DNA of 64,000 nt from Dendrolimus kikuchii (lineage: Eukaryota > Arthropoda > Insecta > Lepidoptera > Lasiocampidae), in the NCBI GenBank assembly GCA_019925095.2, contig CM034390.1, positions 37,501 through 101,500 of the forward strand, in the 5' to 3' direction. The notes under the pieces are model-generated. The model searched no databases. It saw only the letters and a list, made by a program, of their open reading frames with translations, and was not told the origin of the DNA. The stretch's first letter is position 1. Each line of letters begins with the position of its first letter. Below, piece by piece: positions 50,098 to 62,823 of this stretch. The position numbers were made by a program, and so were the translations under genes.

Positions 50098-50368
50098 TCC
50101 GTGCAGGAACGGAGAAAGAATACAATTTCCTGCGGCCGGGCGGCCTGTCGTAAGAGGCGACTTAACAACCCACAGCCAGGTGGTAGGGCATTTGCCCGAC
50201 TGGATAGCTATCACTCCTGCTCTAAAGTATGTCGCTATAACAACCTTGAGTTGTGTTCCGGCATTAGTGACCAGGTTCCAGTTTCCCTTAAAAGAGCAGC
50301 AGCGTATTTGTAGCAACTTTGCTGTTGCAAATATCCATAGGCGATGGTGTGGGCCGTCTGAAAAAAAA
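50098..50368 (+). mobile_element. Family S short element, copy S7
   Basis: Full 5' start; the 3' end is rearranged (GGGCCGTCTGAAAAAAAA), lacking the usual CTCCTGCAATAAA. Confidence 0.8.
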
Positions 50369-50890
50369 GTCACAATTAATAAAGCTACTCCTCTTCTTGC
50401 TCGTCTACGCAATTCACTTTCCTTCAAGTAGTAATTATTGAAACCAAGTGTAAACTTATTCCATCTAGAAACATGATATACAGAAATCACTCAGCAGCAG
50501 AAGAAATGACAAATATATCGACACCAGAAGTTCACCCCGCAACTCAAAATATGCAAATGGCTCTTTTTTATTTGGTATCTAATTGTAATAAATTACGAGT
50601 GGGGTGAGTGGTCCGCCGGTCGGGCGGCAGGTGGCGCCTGTCGCGGGCCGCGCTTTTGCTGGACGCGAGGCCGATATAAATAAATAACAAGCAAAAAAGT
50701 AACAAGCCAGTGAATTCCGACCACAGCGGATTGTGAATGTAATGGAACGCGGACTCTGAGACGGGTCGCCCGTTGTCCCTTATCACACCTGCATGCCCCT
50801 GTCCCGTCTGTGCTCAAAGTGCAAAATAAAAATCTAACAAGTGCTTTCCGAGAAATTTCATAACGCAGCGCAAAAATGACATGAATTTCA

Positions 50891-51054
50891 AATGCTGGAA
50901 CACAACTCAAGGTTGTATGGCGGCATACTCTAGACTAGGGGTAGTAGTCATCCAGACGAGCAAGCACCGTACCACCTGTGGGTAGTTTTGTCGTCTCTTA
51001 CGACAGGCCGCCCCAACGCAGGAAATTGTATTCTTTCTCCGTTCCTGTACGGAT
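50891..51054 (-). mobile_element. Family S short element, copy S8 (3'-truncated)
   Basis: Minus orientation. The 5' half of the element is present (ATCCGTACAGGAACGG on the minus strand) and stops at CCAGCATT. Confidence 0.75.
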
Positions 51055-52882
51055 CGGAGGTTATTGGGAGCAATTTGTTTTGATTTGTCAAATTTATTTT
51101 GACACAGTTGTCACATGTTTGTTGCTACGTCTTTAAATTGTAAAGGATAAATAATTGTTGATGAAATGAAAGGCTAAATTACGCTTAAATCAACAAAAAA
51201 AAAAAAACAATTTCCCAAGGTACACTCATAAAAAAGGGTAGATATCTGCGCAAAGCCAGCAATAGTAAATAGTAATCATAATAACAATATACAAATGCTA
51301 TGAACTTATAATCTAGTTTGAGCAGACGGAAGGAATTATTGTCAAACATCATAACCCTTTCCTAGGTGTTTGAATATTTAAAAAATAATTAGTTACAAAC
51401 AAACTTTACAGTTTTGGCCTTTGTTTGCACTTCACGGATGATTTTCTTCAACTGTACAAAATTAAATAGTCTTTTACGCCTTAAAAGAAGGTTAAATCAT
51501 ATAAAAAACACAGTGTTACATTACTTTGTAGGTCAAAGAAATGCGCACACCTGGCTGTCGTTAAACGCAGTTATTAATTACCTTTCCTGCATTCGGAGTT
51601 ATTTTGTTTACTTCGTGTTAAAAATTTGCAATTAAGAAAAACATCCTATTGTTATCGTGCTTGTTTTATGGCCGTCATTAGTGCCGAACTAATCCCTATT
51701 GTTATTGTTTTCGACTTTGTTGGCCGTTCGCAGGTGTGCAAATTACATTTTTTTGGAAGAAACCAGCCCGCGCAATCGATTGTGCAGTTTACTATAAAAC
51801 AATGCCCGACCGGAGGGGTGGGGCAGTCGAGCGTGGATTACGACACGAGTAAGACGTGCATTCGATAAGCGATATAGTGACGGACTCTGCGCGTGTTATT
51901 GAATCGAGTACTTTGAACTAGTAAACCACTATATCAAGTATTTCTGGCAATTAGCGTCCTCGTTGCGGCTGGTCGCAGGCATTCGGTGTACTATTGGCTC
52001 TGGCTCTGCGTTCTGGTGAGGTCTCCCTTTATTCTTCTTTTCTCTTTTCTTTCTTCTTCTTTTTAGATATTGTATACCAAACCTTGCTTTTTTTCCTCTC
52101 TTTTGCTTTTACTTACGGTAGCTACTATAATTCCAATTACTTAATATGTGGCAAATGATATTGGTGTTGTATTAAGTCAAACTGCTTATGTATAAGATTC
52201 ATAATATTAAACTCTGTACAATACTGTTATTTCGTCCAAAAAAAAAAAAAGTAGTGTATATGTATAGTTCTAATAAATTCTATAGCAATTCCAACGGCAT
52301 TTTAATTCGAGACCCACACTCGTAACAATATAAAACCTTTGGAGATGCATCTACGAACATGTTTGGAATAAACATAGGTATTAAATATTAACCATTATTC
52401 CACGTATGCTATGTTTGCTAGTGGCAGCAGAAAAGCTCATCACTGGAGCTCCCGCCAAAACAAGTAAATAAATTACAAGTCGAAGTAGACACAAACAAAT
52501 ACACGAAATGGAATTCATGTAGGTTGTTATTGTAAACAACGCCCACTACACCATTACTCGCCTGCCAGGTGAATTTGGTTTGGGGTCTGACTGTGCTCAA
52601 ACGAAGACTTCTGCCTCATGCTGGGAAATAGTGCGAGCCGAATATGTATTACTTCCGAGGTGGAAGATAAGTAACAAGCATGTTTCATACCAGTTTATTT
52701 CTATGTTTAAAAAAAAGTTCGCAATTATGTATGAATGAATAAAAAGCGGCCTTATGGCTTAAAGCGATCTCTTCCAGGCAACCCTCTAAACTAAGCAAAA
52801 TATTAAAATCATGACAGTGGCGGTGTAGACAATAAATAGTATAAAACATTCAAACCGTAAATAAATAAAAATCTTGATTGTA
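51055..52882. other. Intergenic, no gene seen
   Basis: AT-rich. Short open frames near 51414-51868 show no protein-like composition or recognisable domain. T-rich pyrimidine tracts occur near 52025-52110. Confidence 0.35.
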
Positions 52883-53670
52883 TCTATACTAATATTATAA
52901 ATCTGAAGAGTTTGTTTGTTTGTTTAAACGCGCTAATCTCAGGAACCGCTGGTCCGATTTGAAAAATTCTTTCATTGTTGAATGGTACATTTATCAAGGA
53001 AGGCTATAGGCTATAGCTATATAATATATTATATTTTAAAAATAATTAGGGATCCTTACTAAAAGTCCAATAATGTAACCCAAGGTGTAAAAGAATGACC
53101 CGAAAAAATCCTCACACGGCGTGCGCTGCGAAAACTATTGATTGCAGAACAAAACAATGTACTACCACTTTGCAGAACACATAATTGTCTACAAAAATAT
53201 CACATAACCATATGTCTAACTATTGTAGTTATCTCACAGTAAGTGTTTTCTTTTATTTCTTTAAATAATTAAAATGTCGTCGCTTCAAAAACTCCTTATT
53301 TTGTACCTTGGTATTAATCCTTATCAAAATAAATTACTCCATATTCAAGACGAATTCAATATCTTTCTAGAACTTTTTGAATTATTCAATTCGGACGTTT
53401 CATTCAAAAGATATCGCGATATTTAAAATGTAAGTATTAGTGTTGTAGCCAAATATACTAATATTGTTTGATTGAACGCGCTAATCTCAGGAACTACTGG
53501 TCTGATTTGAAAAATTCTTTCAGTGTTGGATAGCTCATTTATCGAGGAAGGCTATAGGCTATATATCGTCAAGCTAAGACCAATAGGAGCAGAGCACCAA
53601 TGAAGAATGTTTCAAAATCGGAGGATTTTGAACGCAAATTCCACGCGGACGACGTCGCGGGCACAGCTAG
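52883..53670 (+). mobile_element. Helitron-like element H3
   Basis: It starts TCTATACTAATATTATAAAT after an A and ends CACAGCTAG before a T. The family head (GAACGCGCTAATCTCAGGAA) occurs twice, near 52927 and 53475, so the unit is composite, as in H4. Confidence 0.65.
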
Positions 53671-53915
53671 TACAATATAAACATATCATAATACATACAG
53701 ACTAAGCAGCGCTATTACACCTGGGAGGACCAAAATATTGAAAAACCATGATTTTAAAAGAGGATACTGACTTCGCTTGTCTGATGTTGAGTGGCAGTCT
53801 GTACCGTGAAGGAGTCATCAACGAAGAAAGAAGATGTACAGGTGTCTTTAGGGAGAGATTATTACTAGAACGCAAATAATGGGAATGAGAAACATGTAGG
53901 AAATGTATTTATATT

Positions 53916-54578
53916 ACATACATACATACATACATAACTTCACGTCAGTTCCCTTGCGGGGTAGGCACGAACAACAGTATTCTTACATACCTCACTTGCC
54001 TCTTTGACATTCATAACTCTTGTCATGCAAGCTCGTCTGTTCTTAAGGCTTCTGACATCAGCTTCTGCTAGTACACGATCAATTTGATCATGGAAGGTGT
54101 GTCGTGGCCTTCCACGACTTCTGCATCCATCCACTTTTGCATTGTATATCTGTTTAGTCATTCTTTCATCATGCATTCTTTCCACATGCCCGAACCACCG
54201 GAGCATTCCTTTCCTTACCTTCACCCCGACACTCTCTTTCAGAGCAACTCTCTTTCTTACTTCGGTATTAGGAACGCGGTCCGCGAGCGTCACTCGGTAG
54301 ACTTTGCGCAGTGCTCGCATCTCGACCGCGTTTACTCTACTTTCATGCTCTCTCTTCCATACCCAACTCTCGCTTCCATACGTGAGCGTAGGTACCAGCA
54401 CCGCGTTGTGTATGGCGAGCTGGGCCTTCTGGCTGAGGTTCTCAGCGCCTAGAAGTTTACCTAACGCTCCATTCAAACTATTCCCCAAATTCACTCTTCT
54501 TTCTATATCAGCGGTGTACCTTCCATCCCTGCTAAAAGCACATCCAAGATATACAAACTCATTCACTTGCTCCAGCAT
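53916..54578 (-). pseudogene. C-terminal fragment of a LINE reverse transcriptase, copy R-2
   Basis: The 212-codon open frame begins in the RT thumb region (VNEFVYLGCAFSRDGRYTAD), passes through NAVLVPTLTYGSESWVWKRE and GMLRWFGHVERMHDERMTKQ, and ends AYPARELT-stop, followed by a (TACA)n tail at 53917-53937. The catalytic YADD region is missing, so this is a 5'-truncated copy of a non-LTR element. The family resembles RTE/CR1-like LINEs widespread in Lepidoptera; clade assignment is tentative. Confidence 0.8.
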
Positions 54579-55552
54579 AACAATTTATATTGTTCTTAGT
54601 AAAATTCTTTAATTAGTTAGTACTAATACAATGCTTTATTCAATGATGTCGATCCTTTTATAGGCTATTTATTTAAGTATAGAACTGAAATGAAATAGAA
54701 AAAAAAAATTAATGACGTTCTACTAATTGCATATATACTCGTATACTTTATTTTTATTAGTTTGACTTTGATTACATTGATATTATTAGTTTGTTTTTTT
54801 TTTAATATTATGACTTTTTTTTATGACGTGATAATTATGACTTAAGAATGATATAGATAAATTGTAGTTTTTGTTTTGTGTTGTATTGTATTATTTAATT
54901 CCTTTTTTTTATTTTATATTTAATTTTCCAATATTGCATCAAATTTATTATAATTTTCTTATAGTTGTATGAGCCAATTGCGTAACAAGAATTATTTTTT
55001 TAGTGGAAACTTAGTTGATGTGTGTTTTATATTGTAAGAATTATAATTATTGCATGTTTCCCAAATAAATTAATTAAATAAATAAATACTATGCACTATA
55101 CGTTTATTGCTTGCGGTTCTATACATTGCAGACTACTGGACGAGTTGAAATCATATAAATAATTTCGAGACGCAACTAGCTTATATACCGGATTAACATT
55201 TGGGATACTTTGACGGCAACTCAAGCGAAGTTTCGTTGGCACTGTTAGTAACTAATAATATAAAGTTAAAGGACAGTGTGAGTAATCTATACAAGCATTT
55301 TTATACAGCATTCGTTGATGGGATAATATATAAAAGGAGCTTCACACCACGTGTGGTCTCAGAGACGTGCGAGGCGTCAGGATGTGGTTGCAGCGAGGAA
55401 TGGCCTGGAGCGGCGCTAATTAAATCCACTCGGCACCGTCGGCGTGGCCACCGGCATTCGCCATTCGCCACGCGCGGCGTGTTATTGCACCAAATACCTG
55501 CTCGCGGTTCGAACTCTGAACTCCGACTACAATAAACTTGAGAGACGTATTG
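54579..55552. other. Intergenic, no gene seen
   Basis: Very AT-rich to about 55200, then a GC-richer patch (55360-55500). No recognisable protein or RNA. Confidence 0.35.
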
Positions 55553-56879
55553 TCTATACTAATATTATAAAGCTGAAGAGTTTGTTTAAACGCGCTGATC
55601 TCAGGAATCGCTGGTCCGATTTGAAAAATTCTTTCAGTGTTAAATAGTAATTTTATCGAGGAAGGCTATAGGCTATATTATATTTTCAAAAAAATTAGGG
55701 ATCCTTACTAAAAGTCCAATAATGTAACCCAAGGTGTAAAAAAATGACCCGAAAAAATCCTTACACGGCGTGCGCTGCGAAAACTATTGATTATAGAACA
55801 AAACAATGTACTACCACTTTGCAGAACATATAATTGTCTACAAAAAATATCGCGTAACCACATGTATAACTATTGTAGTTATCTCACAATAAGTGTTTTC
55901 TCTTATTTTTTAAAAATAATTATAATGCCGTCGCTTCAAAAACTCTTTGTTTTGTACTTTGGTATTATTCATTATCAAAATAAATTACTCCATATTCAAG
56001 ACGAATTCAATATCTTTCTAGAACTTTTTGAATTATTCAATTCGGACGTTTCATTCAAAAGATGTGGCGGGTAATATAATAATACAATTATATTATATCG
56101 CATACGTATTAAATAAAAAAAAATATATATATATATATAAGAGCGGGGTTAGTTTCGCCTTGGCTGTGTTTCGATTATTTGTGGCGGTACTGCCCTGAAG
56201 TGTCTGCAAGTCCAGGGGTGACCTTCCCGGTGCACTGCGTAATGAGTCCTCCACTTCTTTTTCACAAAACTCTAAGCCCAATTTTGAGAAGAGGAAAAGG
56301 AACCCAAAACGTGGGTTATATGCACTAAATATATGTAGAAGATTTCAACAAAATAATCTTAATAAATGTTAAGTTAAGAGCAAAACTTTTTATGAACGAC
56401 GTGTTGGTGGTTCTAAAAATCTATCACGAATGCTTGACCCACCGAGCATCGATGTGCTCTCAAAACGCCGGCCCGCGAGCCGCCGCGACCGGTTGCTTAG
56501 ACCACTGAAAGCTAGTGCGGTAACGTGGCGATGCTCGCGTTTATTATTTTAATATTATATTTATATTTTAAATTTTAATATTTATTTTTGAATATTTATC
56601 TAATATTACGTTACAAAGATATCGCGATATTTAAAATGTAAGTATTAGTGTTGTAGCCAAATATACTAATATTGTTTGATTGAACGTGCTAATCTCAGGA
56701 ACTACTGGTCTGATTTGAAAAATTCTTTCAGTGTTGGATAGTCCATTTATCGAGGAAGGCTATAGGCTATATATCATCACGCTACGACCAATAGGAGCGG
56801 AGCACCAATGAAGAATGTTTCAAAATCGGAGGGTTTTCAAAAGCAAATTTCATGCGGACGACGTCGCGGGCACAGCTAG
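55553..56879 (+). mobile_element. Helitron-like element H4, interrupted
   Basis: It starts TCTATACTAATATTATAAAG and ends CACAGCTAG before a T. The order of blocks is the same as H3 but broken by a foreign 555-base segment at 56064-56612. Confidence 0.65.
56064..56612. mobile_element. Unclassified insertion in H4
   Basis: Comparison with H3 shows the continuous sequence TTCAAAAGATATCGCGATAT split here, with AAAGAT on both sides (56058-56063 and 56613-56618), a probable 6-bp duplication. The insert has a (TA)n tract and two GC-rich blocks and no recognised ORF or terminal repeats. Confidence 0.5.
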
Positions 56880-57428
56880 TCACAATATAAAATTATTCAC
56901 TATATGTAAATTTTTTTAACAGACGGTATAATGTGACTGTTGTTGGGCTAGAGCTCAAATGTGACAGTCCACATGTAAGCGGCAGGGATTCGCTTTAAAG
57001 GATAAATGTATAAAATGTTTGTTCAATTGACCAAAGATAGGAGTAATAAAGGGGCGAGGGAGCACACGCGGTGGCCGCCATTCGTGTACTGACTATTTGT
57101 TAATATAAATTAATAAAGTAAAGTAAGGATGCATTGTATGCAGTGTTCGGTTTCACCGTGCAGCACTCGCAGTGTTTATTGACTTCTGTTCAACACTCGG
57201 CCTGTTTTAGCGGCAGCGGGCAAAGACTGTGATGATATATTGGGATTTTTACTTAGAAATCTCCCGGTTTTTATGTTAAATAATGGTATAAACGTAATAA
57301 ACGCAATCATGCACAACTCAGTCGAGCATATTTATGAATAATTTTCCCTCGACAGAAGCTTGCCATAGAAAATATCAATCATATTTAAATAACAGTGTAT
57401 AAGAATAAATAATAGTTTAAAAAAACGA

Positions 57429-57615
57429 AAAAATACGCTTTTTAGAAAATCCAACTAAAAAATAGAAAATAAATTTTAATTAAAATAGTGTAAGAAAAAA
57501 ATGATTTTATTGTAAAAAAAAACGTGGGGTGCATGGTATCTTTAGTTTGAAAAGCACCCCATTATTAAAATTTATTTTCTATTTTTTAGTAGGATTTTCT
57601 AAAAAGCGTATTTTT
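57429..57615. repeat. Long inverted repeat, 52-bp arms
   Basis: 57429-57480 and 57564-57615 pair at 51 of 52 positions, and the 83-base loop holds a second hairpin (GGGGTGC/GCACCCC, about 57525-57559). It is a MITE-like foldback. Confidence 0.85.
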
Positions 57616-58705
57616 AAATTTTTTTAAAAGTAATAATATTTATTTTTAATTTTTTTAGTGATTATTTAGTGACTTAATCCCCTTCTCCGTGGAAACTTTG
57701 AAAAAAAAATTAAATACACTCTTATGATAAAATGTAAAAAGAAGCTTTTTTTAAAAAGGTTTTTAAATAGAAGCTTCTGAGATCCTGCATCTCATGTAGC
57801 AGCAGAGTGCTAGCCAAGACAAGTGAAACGAGCCCAAACACGACGGGTCTATCTTGTTTAGTACACGAGTTCCTATGGCCACCTTCCGACTCCATCATCA
57901 GATCAGCTCCATGGTACCATATTATTGCATTGTCACGCGATATACACATACATGCAAGATTTCAGCTCAATCGGAAACCGGGAAGTCGATCAAATTTAAC
58001 TTGAAACATTCCGTTACTAACATACGTATGAAGCTAATAAAAGCGTATTAAAATAGGTTTAATCTAAGGAGACGGCAACAGCCGAGTGAACATTCATGAA
58101 CAAGGCATCATCAGACACTTGCAGGGAAATTCCACAAGATTTCGCATGGAATGTATCAACTGTATTCAGGTTTCAAATGTAGTCCACATTTGGCCGGTTA
58201 ATATAGATTACTAACTGTGGGTCAAAATTCATTACTGCTTAAAATTTATTTTTATTATACATAATAATCAGTCACCGTCGCGGACTTTAGTGGAGGCCCT
58301 CATACTATACGGATACGCCTATAGGCAGGTACTCTGGGTACCCGCTCAAGACGCTTGTCGTTCTCGCTCAATAGCAGCCTCGCAATGAAAGATACAATTT
58401 CCCCGAGAAATATTACTAAGCGGCGTGTTTTTAATATTACATGCTCTGATGTTGTCATCAATCAGAGGCACATGCGTGGCGCTCCCCCCCTGCCCCCTTC
58501 CATCCGTACCCCCACACTCCCTCGTCGTTCACGAGTCAAACGGAAAATCATTATGTTTAATATAATATATTATGCTACATTTTTTTCCCTAAGCCTTCGA
58601 TCTATAACAAATAAATTAAAGATTCGACATAGATATTGCTCGATTTACTATTTATTATCTACAGTCTTTTAAAAAAAAAATATGATCGTACATGATATGT
58701 ATCTA
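57616..58705. other. Intergenic, no gene seen
   Basis: AT-rich, with no recognised repeat beyond possible flanks of the foldback element. Confidence 0.35.
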
Positions 58706-58947
58706 TCCGTGCAGGACCGGAGAAAGAATACAATTTCCTGCGTTGGGGCGGCCTGTAGTAAGAGGCGACTTAACAACCTTGAGTTATGTTCCGGCATTAG
58801 TGACCAGGTTCCATTCTCGCTTAAGAGAGCAGCATCGCATTTGTAGCAACTTTGGTGTCGCAATGTCCATAGGCGATGGTAACCGCTTTCCATCAAGTGG
58901 GTCGTCTGCCTGTCTGCTGATCTCCTGCAATAAAAAAAATAAAAAAA
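58706..58947 (+). mobile_element. Family S short element, copy S9
   Basis: Both ends are present (ATCCGTGCAGGACCGGAG ... CTCCTGCAATAAAA). The middle ~80 bases are deleted between CGACTTAACAAC and CTTGAG. Confidence 0.85.
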
Positions 58948-59138
58948 TGCCGTTAGAATTACTAGAGTTTATTAGAACTATACAAACATGTATATAACAC
59001 AGGTACAAATATAACCGAACACAACAAGTCCAAACGTTATGCAGAAGGTCGTAATTCGATAATACGCGCAAAGTCCGTCACTTATTAGATTCCCGATTGT
59101 AGTACACACGTCTCGCTTCGCTGGTGGTTCTCGCTCGA

Positions 59139-59249
59139 CTGCAGCACATTTGTAGCAACTTTGGTGTTGCAATGTCCATAGGCGATGGTAACCGCTTTCC
59201 ATCAAGTGGGTCGTCTGCCTGTCTGCTGATCTCCTGCAATAAAAAAAAA
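59139..59249 (+). mobile_element. Family S short element, copy S10 (3' third)
   Basis: It shares a variant TTGGTGTTGCAATGTCC with S9 300 bases upstream, suggesting a local duplication or a subfamily. Confidence 0.8.
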
Positions 59250-59655
59250 GTGAATCAAACCAGTCTCAATTAGTCAAGAATTTAAAATTAGTTTAATCTT
59301 AATTAAGAAACGTTATATTATAATTTTAATAAAGCCCCAAAACAACGAATGTTTCAACAATATCCCATATCCCCGAAATGTTCAAACAGGTAGACGCCAG
59401 GATGACGCTCGCACTAATATTTAGAAGCGGTGTCGGCCAATTTGAAGGTCCTTGGCTGATGCCTACAGGTGGACAGGCGAGTGGGCAGCATACAATTTTA
59501 CTAACTTATACTAACGTCATAAGTATTGTACTAATAAAACGAGTCAAAGAGCGGATTAATTATTGCTTAAGCGGTAATTAATAAATTGATTCTAAGGTGT
59601 TATTTTAAAAGTAAGATAACAAAGATGTAACGTTAACAATTGCTCTTTTATATGC

Positions 59656-60554
59656 AAATAATAATAATAATAATAAACCCGCAGGGGGGCTTTGTGGCGA
59701 AGCCTTAGGTGAGTAGCGACACCTCGTATCTGAATCCGGGGGTCAAGGCAAGGCCCCCGCCTCCGTGCTTGCCTTAACCAGCCGGCACGGAGTGGAGATC
59801 GCTAGAGCTAAGACTCAAGCTCCAGGGGTGGAAGTGATAAATGGCATCACGTCAGAAGTAGCTTCGGTGAACCTGCAGCCCACCTCTCTACACCCCTTAG
59901 CCACTCACACCCATGTTGTCCCTGTCTTCTATGGCATTTTTTGGGGCCCATGCAGGGAGTGGCGAGTCACCGTCTGCCCATTTTTTCATGTTCCCCGAAC
60001 ATTGCGATGGGCAGACGCCATAGTCCCCATATTCCCAGACCCCTAGTACCATTAGCAGTTCACCACAATAGCCCGGTACTTTTTATCCTCATTTCCCACA
60101 ATAGTCCTACACTGGCCGGGGCTTGTCCTTGGGTGCATTACTATATGGTGTAGACAGGGATAATCGCCGGTCAGTGTCACGCCACATTTACATTAAATTT
60201 GTCAAGGGGCCTCCTCTACGTGTTGGCCTTCCCATAGCCCCACGCAAGCCCCCCAAAAGTCCGGGCCATTTTTATGGCCCGTGGTCTTGAAAGACATACT
60301 ACATATATAATAATAATATAATAATCGGCAGACAAACACAGACATTGTATATCCCCAAATTAAGCAAGTTACGCTTGTGTTATGGGTAATATACAACGGA
60401 CTACTCTGGGGCCGATCCCAGACACCCAGACCATAGTAAATAACGGAGAAAATACGTTTCCGAAATTTACTATACCAGGAATCGAACCCGGAACCTCTGC
60501 GTTGCAGTGAGGTACGCCGGCAAAGGCTTAGCCCGCTCAACCACAGAGGCCGTC
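59656..60554 (-). mobile_element. Long tRNA-headed SINE-like element (~0.9 kb)
   Basis: On the minus strand from 60554 the head has box A TGGTTGAGCGG and box B GTTCGATTC with normal spacing. The other end is an (AAT)n tail (59656-59677), and AAATAAT occurs at both edges. At ~900 bases it is long for a SINE, so the body may be a composite or carry a LINE-derived part. Confidence 0.6.
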
Positions 60555-60561
60555 AAATAAT

Positions 60562-61450
60562 GTCGTAGTTGATAGTAACATATCCAAATTGTACATCTCT
60601 GCATCCCTGTGAATCGCTGATAAGTGATATGGCTCACCGACATTTCAATTTAGTTAATTTCATAGAATATGGTCTAGTCTGTAACATTTTAGGCTCTGTT
60701 TGATTGATAATAAAAATAAGCAATAAGAAAATGTATCATAAAATTTAGATGAGCAAAGTTTATTGCTGTTGTCAAGTTAAAACTAGAATCGAAACCATTT
60801 TGAAAATGATGAAGATTTGTTTCGTCCAGACGAAATACAACAGGAATCATTGAGATTAGTTTTAAGCCTTCATTGGCTTTCAGGTCGAAAGGGATTCAAT
60901 GTTAACTCAAATAAATTACTTAAGCCTGTTTGGCTCTCGTAAGGCTCTAAGGCTAAGCACACGCTAAGATTTATCAATAACGGACTCATCCTTTCACAGC
61001 TAAGTACGGTATTGATACTAATTAACACGAGCAAACCTTACATGTGTAGGGTCGGCAATGGCAAGTTTCTATATATTACTGTCCAGCCATTTACCTAACT
61101 ACAAGTGAAACTGCGCCATGAATTCCATTCCATACAAAACGTGTCGCGGCCGCAGATTCTAGTAGAAGATCCCTTTCCAGTCGAGTCTGATAAGCTAGCT
61201 GTAACTACAATGGGTGTAGTACTCCAGCATTTCAGAGATTAATACCACACTCATAGATCTACTCTGTTACGAAACCGAAAACGCTTAATAAAAGAATGGT
61301 TGATCAGACAGCAAGCAGATAAAGCTAGAGTCGCTAGAAACGGGCGCCTCTGAAATGCTCCATTATCACGTCCACTCGATAAGAGAACTTAATTTCAACT
61401 CGTTATACTATCTGGTCAGGTCTTATCAAGGCCCTAACGGCATCCATGGC
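60562..61450. other. Intergenic, no gene seen
   Basis: AT-rich sequence with no recognised feature. Confidence 0.35.
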
Positions 61451-61690
61451 TTTTTTTTTTATTGCAGGAGATCAGCAGACAGCCAGACGGCCCACTTGAT
61501 GGTGAAGAGTGAGCGGTTACCATCGCCTATGGACATTTGCATCACCAAAGTTGCTACAAATGCGCTGCTGCTCTCTTAAGGGAAACTGGAACCTGGTCAC
61601 TAATGCCGGAACACAACTCAAGGTTGTTATGACGACATACTTTACACCAGGGGTGGTAGCCGTCCAGTGGGGCAAATGCCCTACCACCTG
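61451..61690 (-). mobile_element. Family S short element, copy S11 (5'-truncated)
   Basis: Minus orientation, poly(A) as T run at 61451-61460; the element stops at the CCACCTGGC position. Confidence 0.85.
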
Positions 61691-61743
61691 GCAAACTAAA
61701 GGCAAAAAGCATTCCTAGTACAAGCAAGCAACTGTTCAAATAA

Positions 61744-62150
61744 TACATACATACATACATACATACATAACTTCACGCCAGTTCCCTTGCGGGGTAGGCA
61801 CGAACAACAGAGCGCCATTTAGGCTTATTCTTACACACCTCACTTGCTTCTTTGACATTCATAACTCTTGTCATGCACGCTCGTCTGTTCTTAAGACTCC
61901 TAACATCACCTTCTGCTAGTACACGATCAATTTGATCATGGAAAGTGTGTCGTGGCCTTCCACGACTTCTGCATCCATCCATTTTTGCATTGTATATCTG
62001 TTTATTCATTCTTTCATCATGCATTTTTTCTACATGTCCGGACCAACGGAGCATTCCTTTCCTTACCTTCACCCCGACACTCTCTTTCAGACCAACTGTC
62101 TTTCTTACTTCGGTATTACGAACGCGGTCCGCAAGCGTCACTCCGCAGAC
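61744..62150 (-). pseudogene. C-terminal fragment of a LINE reverse transcriptase, copy R-3
   Basis: This is the same family as the 53916-54578 copy, with a (TACA)n tail at 61744-61770 and about 122 codons (RVRNTEVRKTVGLKESVGVK ... RAYPARELA-stop). It is truncated further upstream. Confidence 0.8.
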
Positions 62151-62167
62151 CTGCTGTGTTCAAATAA

Positions 62168-62382
62168 TCTATATCTTAATATATATAAATTACGTGTCAC
62201 GTTGTTTGTCCGCGATGGACTCCTAAACTACTTGACCGATTTTAATCAAATTTGCACGCCGTGTGCAGTTTGATCCGACTTGAAAGATAGAATAGCTTAC
62301 ATTTGGACCCGGTAGGTGGCGCTGCAATCGGGTTCTAAATTTTATTTCTTCAGGGCAGAACAACGTCTGCCGGGACAGCTAG
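62168..62382 (+). mobile_element. Helitron-like element J2
   Basis: It starts TCTATATCTTAATATATATA after an A and ends GTCTGCCGGGACAGCTAG before a T. Confidence 0.6.
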
Positions 62383-62387
62383 TATTA

Positions 62388-62701
62388 TATATAAAAGACA
62401 GTCGTGTTAGTTACTCTATTTATAACTCAAGAACGGTTGTACCGATTTGGCTGAAAATGGTGGCTTAGAATCAGGAGACGGACATAGCATACGTTTTATC
62501 CCGTTGGAACCGGTAGGTGGCGCTGAGATCGGGTTCTAGAATCCTCCTAATCACCTGGAGCGATTTTGGTGATTTTGTTTCGTGTGTTTGAGTGGGTTCC
62601 CGGATGGTCTAAATCCACAATTAGAACCGGTAGGTGGCGCTGGGATTGGGTGCTAGATTTTTATTTTTTCAGAGCAGGACAACGTCTGCCGGGGCCGCTA
62701 G
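62388..62701 (+). mobile_element. Helitron-like element J3
   Basis: It abuts J2, repeats GTAGGTGGCGCTG twice and ends GTCTGCCGGGGCCGCTAG before a T. Its 5' TC end is unclear. Confidence 0.5.
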
Positions 62702-62823
62702 TATTTAATAAGTAAGGAGCATAATGTTGATTCATTTGGGGTCCGTATTTCGGAAGCCAAGCGGTGTCTAGTTAGACTAGTTTTAGGATATGTCCGCGGT
62801 TGCGAAATCCTGTAATAGTTGTC

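Noticed and set aside
51414..51868. Two short plus-strand frames as small genes
   Set aside because: AT-rich, no domain, no splice or poly(A) context that supports expression.
60466..60554. Genuine tRNA gene on the minus strand
   Set aside because: Pol III boxes are present but the cloverleaf is not closed and it is the head of a repeat with an (AAT)n tail.
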